A DNA stretch of 64,000 nt from CBDIBC01 sp965276635 (GCA_965276635.1 CBDIBC010000004.1:124001-188000), one strand, 5' to 3'; counted from the stretch's first letter, positions 16,088 to 24,271 are shown. Program-made: numbers and translations. The notes: generated by a model not told the origin, from the sequence alone.

Positions 16088-16438
16088 ATGAACCCGACTG
16101 ATCTGGTCGACCGCGACAGCCTCAGGACCGACGTCCCCGACTTCGTGCCTGGCGACACCCTGAAGGTGCACGTCCGCGTGGTCGAGGGCAGCCGGGAGCG
16201 GGTCCAGGTCTTCCAGGGCGCGGTCATCCGCCGCCAGGGTGGCGGGCTCCGGGAGACCTTCACCGTCCGCAAGCTCAGCTTCGGGGTCGGCGTGGAGCGC
16301 ACGTTCCCGGTGCACTCGCCGGTCATCGCCAAGATCGAGGTGGTCACCAAGGGCGACGTCCGGCGGGCGAAGCTGTACTACCTGCGGGATCGCACCGGCA
16401 AGGCCGCCAAGATCAAGGAGAAGCGCCTCAGCCGCTGA
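16088..16438 (+). CDS. rplS: 50S ribosomal protein L19
   Basis: A 116-residue L19, which sits at the 30S-50S interface. Family motifs DFVPGDTLKVHVRVVEGSRE and QVFQGAVIRRQGGGLRETFT are complete, and the C-terminus is basic (RRAKLYYLRDRTGKAAKIKE). ATG 16088 follows a GGAG ribosome site by 9 nt. Last ribosomal gene of the rpsP operon; lepB follows after 22 nt. Confidence 0.97.
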   Translation: MNPTDLVDRDSLRTDVPDFVPGDTLKVHVRVVEGSRERVQVFQGAVIRRQGGGLRETFTVRKLSFGVGVERTFPVHSPVIAKIEVVTKGDVRRAKLYYLRDRTGKAAKIKEKRLSR

Positions 16439-16460
16439 TCTCCTCGGGATCGGCCTGCCG

Positions 16461-17099
16461 GTGACCACGACCGGGGCGTCGCCACGCACCGAGGACAGAC
16501 GGGGCATCCGTCGCCACCACCGGACCCTCGAGCTGCTGGTCCTCGTCGCAGTCGCGGTGGCGGTCGCCGTCGGGGTGCGCACGTTCGTGGCCGAGGGATA
16601 CTACATCCCGTCGGCGTCGATGGCGCCGACCCTGGCGGTGCACGACCGGGTGGTGGTCTCCCGCCTCGCCTACCACCTCCATGCGCCACACCGAGGTGAC
16701 ATCGTCGTGTTCCCCGCCCCCCTGGGTGTGCTGCCCGCCGGCCGGACATCGTCGGGCGTGGTCGGGCGGGCGCTCACCGCCATGGGGGCGGCGTTCGGCC
16801 TGGTGGACCGGCCGAACGTGTTGATCAAGCGGGTGATCGGGTTGCCGGGGGAGACGGTGGAGGGCCGATCCGGGCACGTCCTGGTCGACGGCCGCATCCT
16901 GGTGGAGCCCTACCTCCGATCCGGGACCGTCACCTCAGGCTTCGGCCCGTTTCGCCTCGGCGCCCACGACGTCTGGGTGATGGGGGACAACCGGGGCGTC
17001 TCCGACGACAGCCGGACGTTCGGCGCCATCGACGAGCGCCGGATCACCGGCCGTGCCATCTGGAAGGTGTGGCCCTTGGACCACGCCACGTTCCTCTGA
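16461..17099 (+). CDS. lepB: Signal peptidase I
   Basis: A 212-residue membrane protease removing signal peptides from exported proteins. One N-terminal membrane segment (TLELLVLVAVAVAVAVGVR) anchors it. The catalytic serine is S53 in YYIPSASMAPTL and the general base is K123 in LIKRVIGLPGE; the family box WVMGDNRGVSDDSRTFGAI follows. GTG 16461 is the start nearest to the basic cytoplasmic segment. In many actinobacteria rnhB comes next; here it is missing and a GAF-HTH gene stands in its place. Confidence 0.95.
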   Translation: MTTTGASPRTEDRRGIRRHHRTLELLVLVAVAVAVAVGVRTFVAEGYYIPSASMAPTLAVHDRVVVSRLAYHLHAPHRGDIVVFPAPLGVLPAGRTSSGVVGRALTAMGAAFGLVDRPNVLIKRVIGLPGETVEGRSGHVLVDGRILVEPYLRSGTVTSGFGPFRLGAHDVWVMGDNRGVSDDSRTFGAIDERRITGRAIWKVWPLDHATFL

Positions 17100-17178
17100 G
17101 CACGCGTGGTGCCGATCGCACGACCTGACCGCCCATCCGGAGGTCTCGCAAAGTCCCCTGGCAGCCGCTCCCCACGAG

Positions 17179-17619
17179 ATGCGATGGGCGTTCGGCGTCG
17201 CTCTTCGCGACGCCGATGGCGTCACTGTTGGGGTGCTGTGTGTCCTCGACCGCTGGTTGCGGACGGCGGCCCGCCGCGAGCAGCGTGCCCTGGGCGCCGC
17301 CGCCCGGCAGCTGACGGAGCTTCTTCTCGGCCTGCGTCCGATGCCAGGCGCCGACGGGACGGCGATGACCTCGTCGACGGCGATGTCGGCGGAGCCGCAA
17401 CGTCCGGTCGTCGGGCTTCGCCGGGCGCATCCCGGCGGCGACGTGCAGCCCTTGTTGCGTAGTCACGAGGTGGCTGTCTTGTTCGACGTCACCGAGCGCA
17501 CCGTCATCAACTGGGCGGCGTCCGGCAAGCTCCCCAGCCTGCGGACCATCGGCGGCCACCTCCGCTTCCGCAGTGACGATGTCTACCGCCTGCTCGACGG
17601 GCGGCCGGCGGCCTCGTAG
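17179..17619 (+). CDS. GAF remnant fused to BldC/excisionase-like HTH
   Basis: A 146-residue product by its ATG at 17179. Residues 1-55 (MRWAFGVALRDADGVTVGVL, CVLDRWLRTAARREQRALGA) look like the last strands and final helix of a GAF sensory domain. Residues 95-146 (LLRSHEVAVLFDVTERTVIN, WAASGKLPSLRTIGGHLRFR, SDDVYRLLDG) are a MerR-like winged helix of the BldC/excisionase type. In-frame sequence from about 17112 still resembles a GAF domain (LTAHPEVSQSPL), but no start codon lies there; the only earlier start, ATG 17053, is inside lepB. The first half of the GAF domain is therefore missing, which suggests 5' truncation against lepB. It may be a functional DNA-binding remnant or a decaying gene. 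Confidence 0.6.
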   Translation: MRWAFGVALRDADGVTVGVLCVLDRWLRTAARREQRALGAAARQLTELLLGLRPMPGADGTAMTSSTAMSAEPQRPVVGLRRAHPGGDVQPLLRSHEVAVLFDVTERTVINWAASGKLPSLRTIGGHLRFRSDDVYRLLDGRPAAS

Positions 17620-17775
17620 CTGTCGGCGTCTTTGCGTGGTTGGCCGTCGGGCGGACGTCGTTCGGTTGGCCGTTGGGATCACGGCTGTCGGGACGGGTGG
17701 TCGTCGGGATCACGGCTGTGGGGACGGTTGGCCGGGGGCGATCGATCACCGGCCATCCGCCATCCGCTATCCGCG

Positions 17776-17823
17776 TTCTGGGGTCAAGAAAACAGCACCG
17801 ACGCTGTTTTCTTGACCCCAGAA
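17776..17823. repeat. Perfect 21-bp inverted repeat with 6-nt loop
   Basis: The left arm at 17776-17796 (starting TTCTGGGGTCAAG, ending AAACAGC) is exactly complementary to 17803-17823; the loop is ACCGAC. Pairing continues outward with only one G-T pair. It lies downstream of the minus-strand rpmB gene and the plus-strand HTH gene, so it may act as a bidirectional terminator, but its size and perfection suggest a REP- or MITE-like element. The surrounding 380-nt gap (17620-18002) has no credible gene. Confidence 0.85.
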
Positions 17824-17826
17824 TGC

Positions 17827-17976
17827 GTGGGAACCCGCTGGCCTGGGTGCCGGGTTGGGTGAGGATGGTGTGGGAACCCGCTGGCCTGGGTGCCGGGTTG
17901 GGTGAGGATGGTGTGGGAACCCGCTGGCCTGGGTGCCGGGTTGGGTGAGGATGGTGTGGGAACCCGCTGGCCTGGG
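17827..17976. repeat. 43-bp tandem repeat, about 3.5 copies
   Basis: Units begin at 17827, 17870, 17913 and 17956 (the last is partial, about 21 nt), with no differences that I can see between the full copies. Each unit starts GTGGGAACCCGCTGGCCTGG and ends near GGTTGGGTGAGGATG. No stop-free frame makes a recognisable protein. The array directly abuts the perfect hairpin on its left and the rpmB stop lies 27 nt to its right. It is a minisatellite-like array, not a CRISPR: there are no spacers. Confidence 0.9.
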
Positions 17977-18002
17977 CCCGGGCTCGGGCGGAAGTGCTCG
18001 GG

Positions 18003-18179
18003 CTAGCGGACCACCTTGGTGACCTTCCCGGCCCGCAGGCAGGAGGTGCACACGTCCAGTCGTTTGGTGCTGCCACCGACGAGGGCGCGCACGCGTTGGA
18101 TGTTTGGGTTCCAGCGCCGCTTGGTGCGGCGATGGGAGTGGCTGATGCGCACGACCCTTCGCCCGAGGGTCGCTGTCAC
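18003..18179 (-). CDS. rpmB: 50S ribosomal protein L28, lacking the N-terminal CxxC
   Basis: A 58-residue L28 on the minus strand with GTG 18179 as start. The core is unmistakable: ISHSHRRTKRRWNPNIQRVR followed by GGSTKRLDVCTSCLRAGKVT. Bacterial L28 of this type normally begins with a CxxCGK...GFG segment that supplies the first two zinc ligands. Here that segment is replaced by MTATLGRRVVR; a stop codon in frame two codons before the GTG excludes a longer protein. Only CTSC remains, so zinc could not be bound in the usual way. Either a zinc-free variant or a 5'-altered paralogue; another rpmB may exist elsewhere. Confidence 0.85.
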   Translation of the reverse strand: MTATLGRRVVRISHSHRRTKRRWNPNIQRVRALVGGSTKRLDVCTSCLRAGKVTKVVR

Positions 18180-18256
18180 GTCCTACCATGGGCGCATGAC
18201 GCGTTGGACGCCCGGATGTCCTGGGATGGGATGTGACCAGCGATGAGCGGTCGCTC

Positions 18257-18550
18257 ATGAGCGCCGAGGACCTGGAGCGCTACGAGACCGAGATCGAGCT
18301 CCAGCTGTACCAGGAGTACCGGGCGGTGCTCCCCATGTTCAAGTACGTGGTGGAGACCGAGCGCCGCTTCTACCTGGCCAACGACGTCAAGATGGAGGCG
18401 CACGGGGAAGGAGCACGGACCTTCTTCGAGATCGAGCTGGGCGACGCCTGGGTGTGGGACATGTACCGGCCGGCCCGGTTCGTGTCATCGGTGCGCGTCG
18501 TGACCTTCAAGGACGTGAACGTCGAGGAGCTCCCGGAAAAGGAGCTCTGA
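18257..18550 (+). CDS. DUF2469 protein
   Basis: A 97-residue protein of the actinobacterial DUF2469 family (the Rv2901c locus in M. tuberculosis). It is almost entirely family signature: MSAEDLERYETEIELQLYQE, VVETERRFYLANDVKMEA, DAWVWDMYRPARFVSSVRVV and TFKDVNVEELPEKEL. ATG 18257 matches the conserved MSAEDLE start; GTG 18233 would add eight residues. Its biochemical role is unknown; it is a reliable actinobacterial marker and keeps its normal place before yraN and yifB. Confidence 0.9.
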   Translation: MSAEDLERYETEIELQLYQEYRAVLPMFKYVVETERRFYLANDVKMEAHGEGARTFFEIELGDAWVWDMYRPARFVSSVRVVTFKDVNVEELPEKEL

Positions 18551-18610
18551 CGTGCGAGCGCAGCGAGTGCGTCAGCCCGGTCGGTCGGGCGCTAGCCCGG
18601 GGGGCCGGTG

Positions 18611-19027
18611 ATGGGTGCGGGGCGCAGTCCGGCGGCGGGCGCTGACGTGCGAGCGCTTCCCACCGAGGAGGGTCGTGTCGCGGCCCAGGGGCGCGTGGCC
18701 CTCGGCGCCCGAGGCGAGGACATCGCTGCCGCCTGGTACGGCGAGCACGGCTACCAGGTGGTGTCCCGGAACTGGCGGTGCCGGGACGGTGAGCTCGACC
18801 TGGTGGCCCGACGAGGTGATCTGGTCGTGTTCTGCGAGGTGAAGACCCGGCGCAGCGACGCCTTCGGAGTACCCGCCGAGGCGGTGACGCCCGCCAAGCA
18901 GCGTCGCATCCGGAGGCTGGCCGCCCAATGGCTGCGCGAGCACCGATCCGGGCGACCGTCCCAGTTGCGCTTCGATGTGGCCGCCATTCTCGCCGGCCAG
19001 CTGCAGGTCATCGAGGAGGCCTTCTGA
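18611..19027 (+). CDS. yraN: YraN-family (UPF0102) putative endonuclease
   Basis: A 138-residue protein with the restriction-endonuclease-like fold of UPF0102. The family core is LGARGEDIAAAWYGEHGYQV, NWRCRDGELDLVARRGDLVV and FCEVKTRRSDAFGVPAEAVT, which contains the E...D...ExK acid-lysine pattern of PD-(D/E)XK nucleases. About 30 residues before the core are Ala/Gly-rich. ATG 18611 was chosen over the adjacent GTG 18608. Conserved neighbour of yifB and dprA, which suggests a DNA-handling role; no activity has been settled for the family. Confidence 0.9.
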   Translation: MGAGRSPAAGADVRALPTEEGRVAAQGRVALGARGEDIAAAWYGEHGYQVVSRNWRCRDGELDLVARRGDLVVFCEVKTRRSDAFGVPAEAVTPAKQRRIRRLAAQWLREHRSGRPSQLRFDVAAILAGQLQVIEEAF

Positions 19028-19131
19028 TCGGGCCCTCCGACGGCGACCGCTCCGTCGCAGGGAACCGCGCCGGTGCTGGCGATCAGGACGATGGCGACTA
19101 CCAGATCGGTACAGATCACGAGACCAGCGGA

Positions 19132-20277
19132 TTGGATCCCGCTACTCTCGTGGTGCACCTCGGCCGTCCGCCCGTCGTGCCCGGGGGGCCGGTCAACCCG
19201 TCGGTCGTGCTCAGCTCCACCTATCACCAAGGTGGCGAGCTGGTCTACGGACGGGATGGGAACCCGACCTGGGAGGCGCTCGAGGCCGCCGTCGGCGGCC
19301 TGGAGGGTGGGACGGCGCTGGCGTTTGGGTCAGGCCTGGGTGCCATCTCCGCCGTCCTGGAGCTGCTTCCCACCCCCGGACGGGTCGTGGTGGCCGCCGA
19401 CGCATACAACGGCACGCGCCGGTTCCTCGCCGATGTCGCCGGGCGGGGCCGTTTGCGGTTCCGCACCGTCGACATCGCCGACACCGCCGCCACCCTGGCG
19501 GCCTGCGAGGAGGTCCTGGACGGTCCCACCCGGCAGGCCGGCGGCCGCGAACCGGTCGGTTCTGGTGGGCTCCTGTGGTTGGAGTCGCCGACGAATCCGT
19601 TGCTGGCGGTGGCCGATCTGCCGGCGCTGGCCGACGGCGCCCACGCGCTGGGGATGGATGTGGTGGTGGACAACACCTTCTCCACCCCACTGGTCCAGCG
19701 TCCCCTCGATCTGGGGGCCGACATCGTCGTGCACAGCGCTACCAAGTTTCTCGGCGGCCACTCCGACGTGGTGCTCGGCGCGGCGGTCAGTCGCCGCGCC
19801 GAGGTCGTCACCGCTCTCCGCACCCGCCGTTCCCTGCACGGGGCCATCCCGGGACCGTGGGAGGCGTGGCTGGTCCTGCGCGGCATCCGGACGTTGGCCG
19901 TGCGCATGGATCGGTCGCAGGCCACCGCCGCGGTACTGGCGCGCCGGCTGGGTGACCATCGAGCCGTGGAGCGGGTCCGTTACCCAGGCCTGCCCGACGA
20001 CCCCGGCCACAAGCGGGCGAGCAGTCAGATGCGAGGATTCGGCGCGGTCGTCTCCTTTGACGTCGCCGGCGGCGCCGAGCGGGCCGAAGCGGCGGTGGCG
20101 CGCATGTGCCTCGCCACCGCCGGCACCAGCCTCGGTGGCGTCGAGACGCTCGTCGAGCGGCGGGGTCGATGGGCCGGCGAGCAAGGGCTCCCGCCCGGTC
20201 TCATCCGCATGTCCGTCGGGCTGGAGGCGGTAGACGACCTCTGGGACGACTTGGACCGGGCGCTCGACCCGGGCTAG
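19132..20277 (+). CDS. Cystathionine gamma-synthase/lyase-family PLP enzyme
   Basis: A 381-residue Cys/Met-metabolism PLP enzyme. The PLP lysine is about K205 in SATKFLGGHSD; upstream are the aromatic-ring stacking region AFGSGLGAISAVLELL and the Asp of MDVVVDNTFSTPL. The C-terminal part has GTSLGGVETLVERRGRW, a substrate-carboxylate site. Sequence alone does not separate cystathionine gamma-synthase from gamma-lyase or O-acetylhomoserine sulfhydrylase. No ATG/GTG occurs between the yraN stop and the conserved start, so TTG 19132 (LDPATLVVHLGRPP) is the best choice; GTG 19150 is an alternative. It is inserted between yraN and yifB, which are otherwise neighbours. Confidence 0.88.
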   Translation: MDPATLVVHLGRPPVVPGGPVNPSVVLSSTYHQGGELVYGRDGNPTWEALEAAVGGLEGGTALAFGSGLGAISAVLELLPTPGRVVVAADAYNGTRRFLADVAGRGRLRFRTVDIADTAATLAACEEVLDGPTRQAGGREPVGSGGLLWLESPTNPLLAVADLPALADGAHALGMDVVVDNTFSTPLVQRPLDLGADIVVHSATKFLGGHSDVVLGAAVSRRAEVVTALRTRRSLHGAIPGPWEAWLVLRGIRTLAVRMDRSQATAAVLARRLGDHRAVERVRYPGLPDDPGHKRASSQMRGFGAVVSFDVAGGAERAEAAVARMCLATAGTSLGGVETLVERRGRWAGEQGLPPGLIRMSVGLEAVDDLWDDLDRALDPG

Positions 20278-20313
20278 CGGGCTGGCCGACGCGTGCCCTC
20301 TCGGCCAGATCGC

Positions 20314-20319
20314 TACCGT
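20314..20319 (+). promoter_or_regulatory. Candidate -10 box of the crotonase gene
   Basis: TACCGT ends 6 nt before ATG 20326, in the 48-nt gap; leaderless spacing. Confidence 0.4.
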
Positions 20320-20325
20320 GGCGAG

Positions 20326-21093
20326 ATGAACGACCTGCTCCTCGAACGGGCTGACGGCGTGGCCACCATCACCCTCAATCGCCCGGATCGCATGAACGCT
20401 GTGCCCTTCCCCATGTGGGGCGACCTGCGCAAGGCGTTGCAAGAGGTCGCCGAGCGGGCCGAGGACCGTGTCCTCGTCGTCACCGGCGCCGGCAAGGCAT
20501 TCTGCGCGGGCGCCGACCTCGCCGGTGTGACGGGGGACCGGCCCTACCTGCCCATGATGCGACTGGTCTCCGACGCAGCCAACCGCCTGCACCTCATGCC
20601 CAAGCCCACCATCGCCAAGGTGAACGGTGCCGCCGTGGGAGCCGGGTGCAACCTGGCATTGGGCTGTGACCTGATCGTGGCCTCCGAGGAGGCCCGCTTC
20701 TCGCAGATCTTCGCCCAGCGAGGTCTAAGCGTGGACTTCGGCGGCTCCTACCTGTTGCCCCGCCTCGTCGGCCTCCATAAGGCTAAGGAGCTCGCGCTGT
20801 TCGGCGACATCCTTACCGCGGCCGAGGCGGACCAGATGGGCCTGGTCAATCGAGTGGTGCCCGCCGCCGACCTGGACAAAGTGGTCGACGAGTGGGCGGC
20901 TCGGTTGGCCCAGGGTCCCACCCTGGCGCTGTCGGCCACGAAGATCCTGCTCAACCAGAGCCTGGAGACATCCTTCGAGAAGGCCGTGGAATCCGAGGCC
21001 CTCGCTCAGTCCATCAACTTCGTCAGCGAGGACACCAAGGAGGCCATGCTGGCGTTCAAGGAGAAGCGGCCGGCCCGCTTCGTCGGCGGGTAG
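20326..21093 (+). CDS. Enoyl-CoA hydratase/isomerase (crotonase) family
   Basis: A 255-residue crotonase-fold enzyme. The oxyanion-hole segments are GKAFCAGADLAGV and NGAAVGAGCNLALGCDLIV. In the catalytic region FSQIFAQRGLSVDFGGSYLL the first acid of true hydratases is replaced and the Asp of SVDFGG remains, as in isomerase-type members such as PaaG. An isomerase or thioester-hydrolase-like role is therefore as likely as hydration. ATG 20326 is preceded by a TACCGT box 6 nt away. No pathway neighbours are present to suggest a substrate. Confidence 0.88.
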   Translation: MNDLLLERADGVATITLNRPDRMNAVPFPMWGDLRKALQEVAERAEDRVLVVTGAGKAFCAGADLAGVTGDRPYLPMMRLVSDAANRLHLMPKPTIAKVNGAAVGAGCNLALGCDLIVASEEARFSQIFAQRGLSVDFGGSYLLPRLVGLHKAKELALFGDILTAAEADQMGLVNRVVPAADLDKVVDEWAARLAQGPTLALSATKILLNQSLETSFEKAVESEALAQSINFVSEDTKEAMLAFKEKRPARFVGG

Positions 21094-21226
21094 GAGCACG
21101 CGCTCGTTCCTGTCTCCGGTCTGGCGGGCAACAGGGCGCTGGCGGTCACACCGCGCCGGTATGGTGAGCAACAGCTCGGCGCCCGCTTCGAGGGCCCTCC
21201 GCAGACTCGGTCCGGAGGGAGGCGAC

Positions 21227-22759
21227 ATGGTCGCCCAGGTCACATCAGCGACGTTGCAGGGCGTCGAGGGACGGTCCATCTCCGTCGAGGTCCACGTGGC
21301 GAACGGTCTGCCCATGTTCTCGATCGTCGGACTGCCCGATGCGTCCTGTCGCGAGGCGCGCGACCGGGTACGGGCGGCGATCACCTCCAGTGGGCATCGC
21401 TGGCCGACCCGGCGGATCACGGTGAACCTGGCCCCGTCATCGGTGCGCAAGGCCGGATCCGGGCTGGATCTTCCGATCGCCGTCGCGCTGCTGGCTGCCG
21501 ACGGGCAGCTGCCCGCGGATTCCGTCTGCGAACTGGCCCTCCTCGGGGAGCTCGGTCTGGACGGCTCGGTGCGGGCCGTGCCGGGTGTGATCGCCCTGGT
21601 CGACGCCATAACCGTGCGGACCGTGGTGGTACCGGCGGCCAGCGCCACCGAGGCCACCCTGGTCGGCCGCCACCGGATCCAGCCGGTGGATACCCTCCAC
21701 CAGCTGACCTCGGTGCTCCGTGGGGAGGACAGCTGGCCCTCGGCCCAGCCGGCGGAGTTGCAGGTCGACACGGGCTCGGCGCCCGAGTTGGCCGACGTGC
21801 GGGGCCAGGCCGTCGGCCGTCTGGCCGTCGAGGTGGCCGCGGCGGGTGGCCACCACCTTCTGCTCGTCGGGCCGCCCGGAGCCGGTAAGACCATGCTGGC
21901 GCAGCGTCTACCGGGGATCCTGCCTCCGCTCGACGACCGCGATGCGCTGGAAGTGACCCGGGTGCACTCGGCGGCGGGACTGCCGTTGCCGAGCGGGGTG
22001 TTGGTGCGTCGGCCGCCGTTCCGGGCCCCTCACCACAGCGCATCCTCGGTGTCGCTGATCGGAGGGGGAACGACCAGGATGCGTCCGGGCGAGCTCAGTT
22101 GCGCTCATCACGGGGTGTTGTTCCTCGACGAGTTGGGCGAGTTCCCCCTCGACGTGCTCGACACCCTGCGCCAGCCCCTCGAGGAGGGACAGGTCCTGGT
22201 GTGTCGAGCCCGAGCGAGCGTCACCTTCCCGGCGTCCGTGCTGCTGGTGGCCGCGACGAACCCCTGTCCGTGTGGGGGATCGGGCAGCCCGGGCGGCTGC
22301 CGGTGCACGGAGACCGCCAGGGCCAGGTACGCCACCCGCCTCTCGGGCCCGCTCCTGGACCGTTTCGACCTGCGTGTGCTGGTCGATCCACCCGACGTGA
22401 GTGAGCTGCTCCCGGTCCTGGCGACGGCCCACGCGGCAGCCGCGGAATCGACCGCGGCGGTGGCCGCCCGGGTGGTGGCGGCCCGCCAGCGAGCGGCGCA
22501 GCGGGGGTTGCGGTGCAACGCCGAGTTGCCTAGCTCGGAGCTGGACGCCCGGGCGCCGCTCACCGTCGATGCTCGACGCCTCCTCGAGGTGCGCCTCCGT
22601 CAGGGTCGTCTCTCGGCCAGGGGCCTCCACCGGATCCGGCGGGTGGCGCGCACGCTGGCCGACCTGGCCGGTCGCGACGGTCCCGTCACCGTGGAGGACG
22701 TGCAGACGGCGTTGGCCTTGCGCGTCGAGCCGTTCGCCCCCGAACGGGGCGCACCATGA
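21227..22759 (+). CDS. yifB: YifB/ComM-family AAA+ ATPase (Mg-chelatase-like)
   Basis: A 510-residue protein with an N-terminal Lon-like fold (MVAQVTSATLQGVEGRSISV, NGLPMFSIVGLPDASCREAR) and a AAA+ domain: Walker A GPPGAGKT at about 216-223, Walker B GVLFLDELGEFP, and sensor region ATNPCPCGGSGSPGG with clustered cysteines. In transformable bacteria ComM helps recombination of incoming DNA; its neighbour dprA fits that role. ATG 21227 has a strong ribosome site (GGAGG, 21216-21220) and the family N-terminus; an ATG 66 nt upstream is rejected. Overlaps dprA by 4 nt. Confidence 0.93.
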   Translation: MVAQVTSATLQGVEGRSISVEVHVANGLPMFSIVGLPDASCREARDRVRAAITSSGHRWPTRRITVNLAPSSVRKAGSGLDLPIAVALLAADGQLPADSVCELALLGELGLDGSVRAVPGVIALVDAITVRTVVVPAASATEATLVGRHRIQPVDTLHQLTSVLRGEDSWPSAQPAELQVDTGSAPELADVRGQAVGRLAVEVAAAGGHHLLLVGPPGAGKTMLAQRLPGILPPLDDRDALEVTRVHSAAGLPLPSGVLVRRPPFRAPHHSASSVSLIGGGTTRMRPGELSCAHHGVLFLDELGEFPLDVLDTLRQPLEEGQVLVCRARASVTFPASVLLVAATNPCPCGGSGSPGGCRCTETARARYATRLSGPLLDRFDLRVLVDPPDVSELLPVLATAHAAAAESTAAVAARVVAARQRAAQRGLRCNAELPSSELDARAPLTVDARRLLEVRLRQGRLSARGLHRIRRVARTLADLAGRDGPVTVEDVQTALALRVEPFAPERGAP

Positions 22760-24198
22760 ACGAGGAGGCCGCCGCGGCCGGCTTGGCCGCGCTTCCTGGG
22801 ATGGGTCCCGCCGCCCTCTGTCGCCTTCTCGACGTCGGCGAGCCGACCGCCGCCTGGTCGGCGATCGTGGAGGGTCCGTCCGCAGTCCGCCGGATCCTCG
22901 GCCTGGACCGCCCGTCGCCGGACCGGGCCCCGCTGGAGCTCCCGTGGGCGGTGTCGAGCGACGCCGGCGACCCGGGATCGGCGGCGGGGCCGTCGGAGTC
23001 CGGTGCCGGTCGGTCCCTCGCGAGGCGCCTCGAACGCTGGACGACCGCGGCGCGCCGGGCGGACCTCGATACCCGGTGGCGCCGCTGGGGGAGTCAGGGC
23101 ATCCGGGTCACGTGGCGGGGAGCCTGGGACTACCCGGCCAGCCTGGTCGACGATCCACAGCCGCCGGGGGTGCTGTTCTGGCGAGGACGCCTGGACGGAC
23201 TGGCCGGGTCCTGTGTGGCACTCATCGGGACGCGGCGGTGCTCGCCCGATGGTCGGGCCTGCGCCTTCGAGCTGGGCCGTGACCTCGTCGCCGCCGGTGT
23301 GGGTGTGGTGTCGGGGCTGGCCCTCGGCATCGACGGTGCGGCTCACCTGGGCGCCCTGCAGGGTGGTGAGCGTAGGGAAGCGACGGGTGGCGACCAGGCC
23401 GGCGCGCCCATGCCGAGACGGCCCGGGGGCGGGTCCGGGCTGGCGGTGGCGGTGGTCGCCAGCGGCGTCGACGTGCCGTACCCCCGCCGTCACGCCGACC
23501 TCTGGGAGGAGGTGGCCGCCGCCGGTGCCGTGGTCTCGGAAGCACCACCGGGATCGGCCGCGCAAGCCTGGCGGTTCCCGAGCCGGAACCGCATCATCGC
23601 CGGCCTGGCCGACCTGGTCGTGGTGGTCGAGTCGCACGCCCGGGGCGGGTCGATGATCACGGTCGAGGCAGCCCTGGCCCGGGGTCGAGACGTGCGAGCC
23701 GTGCCGGGGCCGGTGCACAGCCCGGCCTCCGCCGGGACCAACCAGCTCCTTTACGACGGTGCCGGTCCCGTGCGCGGGGCCCAAGACGTCCTCGACGCGT
23801 TGGGCCTCCTGGAACGATCGCGGCCCGGTACCGGCCACCATGCCCGCCGCCACAGCCGGGCGCAGTCCTTACCGCCCCGGCCGCCGGCCGCCGGTGGCCA
23901 CCAGGGCGGCCGCCCGCGCCGTTCCGGCGGACCTGGATGGCCACCAGGGCAGACGCATGCCCTCGCCGACCGCGCCGTGCCGCCCGGGGCTCGCGAGCTC
24001 GGACCGCTCGATCCCGCGAGCGGGGGCGCCCTCGATGGTGGCGTCCTGGAAGCAGTCGGCTGGCGACCGGTCACGCTGTCTGCCGTCGTGGCCAGGACTG
24101 GATTCACCGTGGCTGCCGTCAGCGCTGCGCTCGCCGCCCTGGAGGACGCCGGGCTGGTCAGATGCGACGTAGGATGGTGGTGTCGGCGGTCCGGCTGA
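22756..24198 (+). CDS. dprA: DNA-processing protein DprA
   Basis: A 480-residue DprA/Smf, longer than usual. An N-terminal helix-hairpin-helix-like part (LAALPGMGPAALCRLLDVGE) is followed by the Rossmann-like core from about 145: SCVALIGTRRCSPDGRACAF, GLALGIDGAAHLGAL, SRNRIIAGLADLVVVVESHA and RGGSMITVEAALARGRDV. The conserved loop after GIDGAAHLGAL carries a roughly 28-residue Gly/Arg-rich insertion (GGERREATGGDQAGAPMPRR). A low-complexity linker (about 365-430) leads to a C-terminal winged helix (VTLSAVVARTGFTVAAVSAA). DprA loads RecA on incoming single-stranded DNA. ATGA overlap with yifB. Confidence 0.93.
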   Translation: MNEEAAAAGLAALPGMGPAALCRLLDVGEPTAAWSAIVEGPSAVRRILGLDRPSPDRAPLELPWAVSSDAGDPGSAAGPSESGAGRSLARRLERWTTAARRADLDTRWRRWGSQGIRVTWRGAWDYPASLVDDPQPPGVLFWRGRLDGLAGSCVALIGTRRCSPDGRACAFELGRDLVAAGVGVVSGLALGIDGAAHLGALQGGERREATGGDQAGAPMPRRPGGGSGLAVAVVASGVDVPYPRRHADLWEEVAAAGAVVSEAPPGSAAQAWRFPSRNRIIAGLADLVVVVESHARGGSMITVEAALARGRDVRAVPGPVHSPASAGTNQLLYDGAGPVRGAQDVLDALGLLERSRPGTGHHARRHSRAQSLPPRPPAAGGHQGGRPRRSGGPGWPPGQTHALADRAVPPGARELGPLDPASGGALDGGVLEAVGWRPVTLSAVVARTGFTVAAVSAALAALEDAGLVRCDVGWWCRRSG

Positions 24199-24271
24199 TC
24201 GAGGGTCTGGTGCGAACCTGCCGTGGAGTGATTAGCCTCCTCTGCGGTGATACCGGCGTGGATTGCTGAAC

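Noticed and set aside
17827..17976. Tandem 43-bp repeats as a CRISPR array
   Set aside because: Copies are directly abutting without spacers and no cas genes are present.
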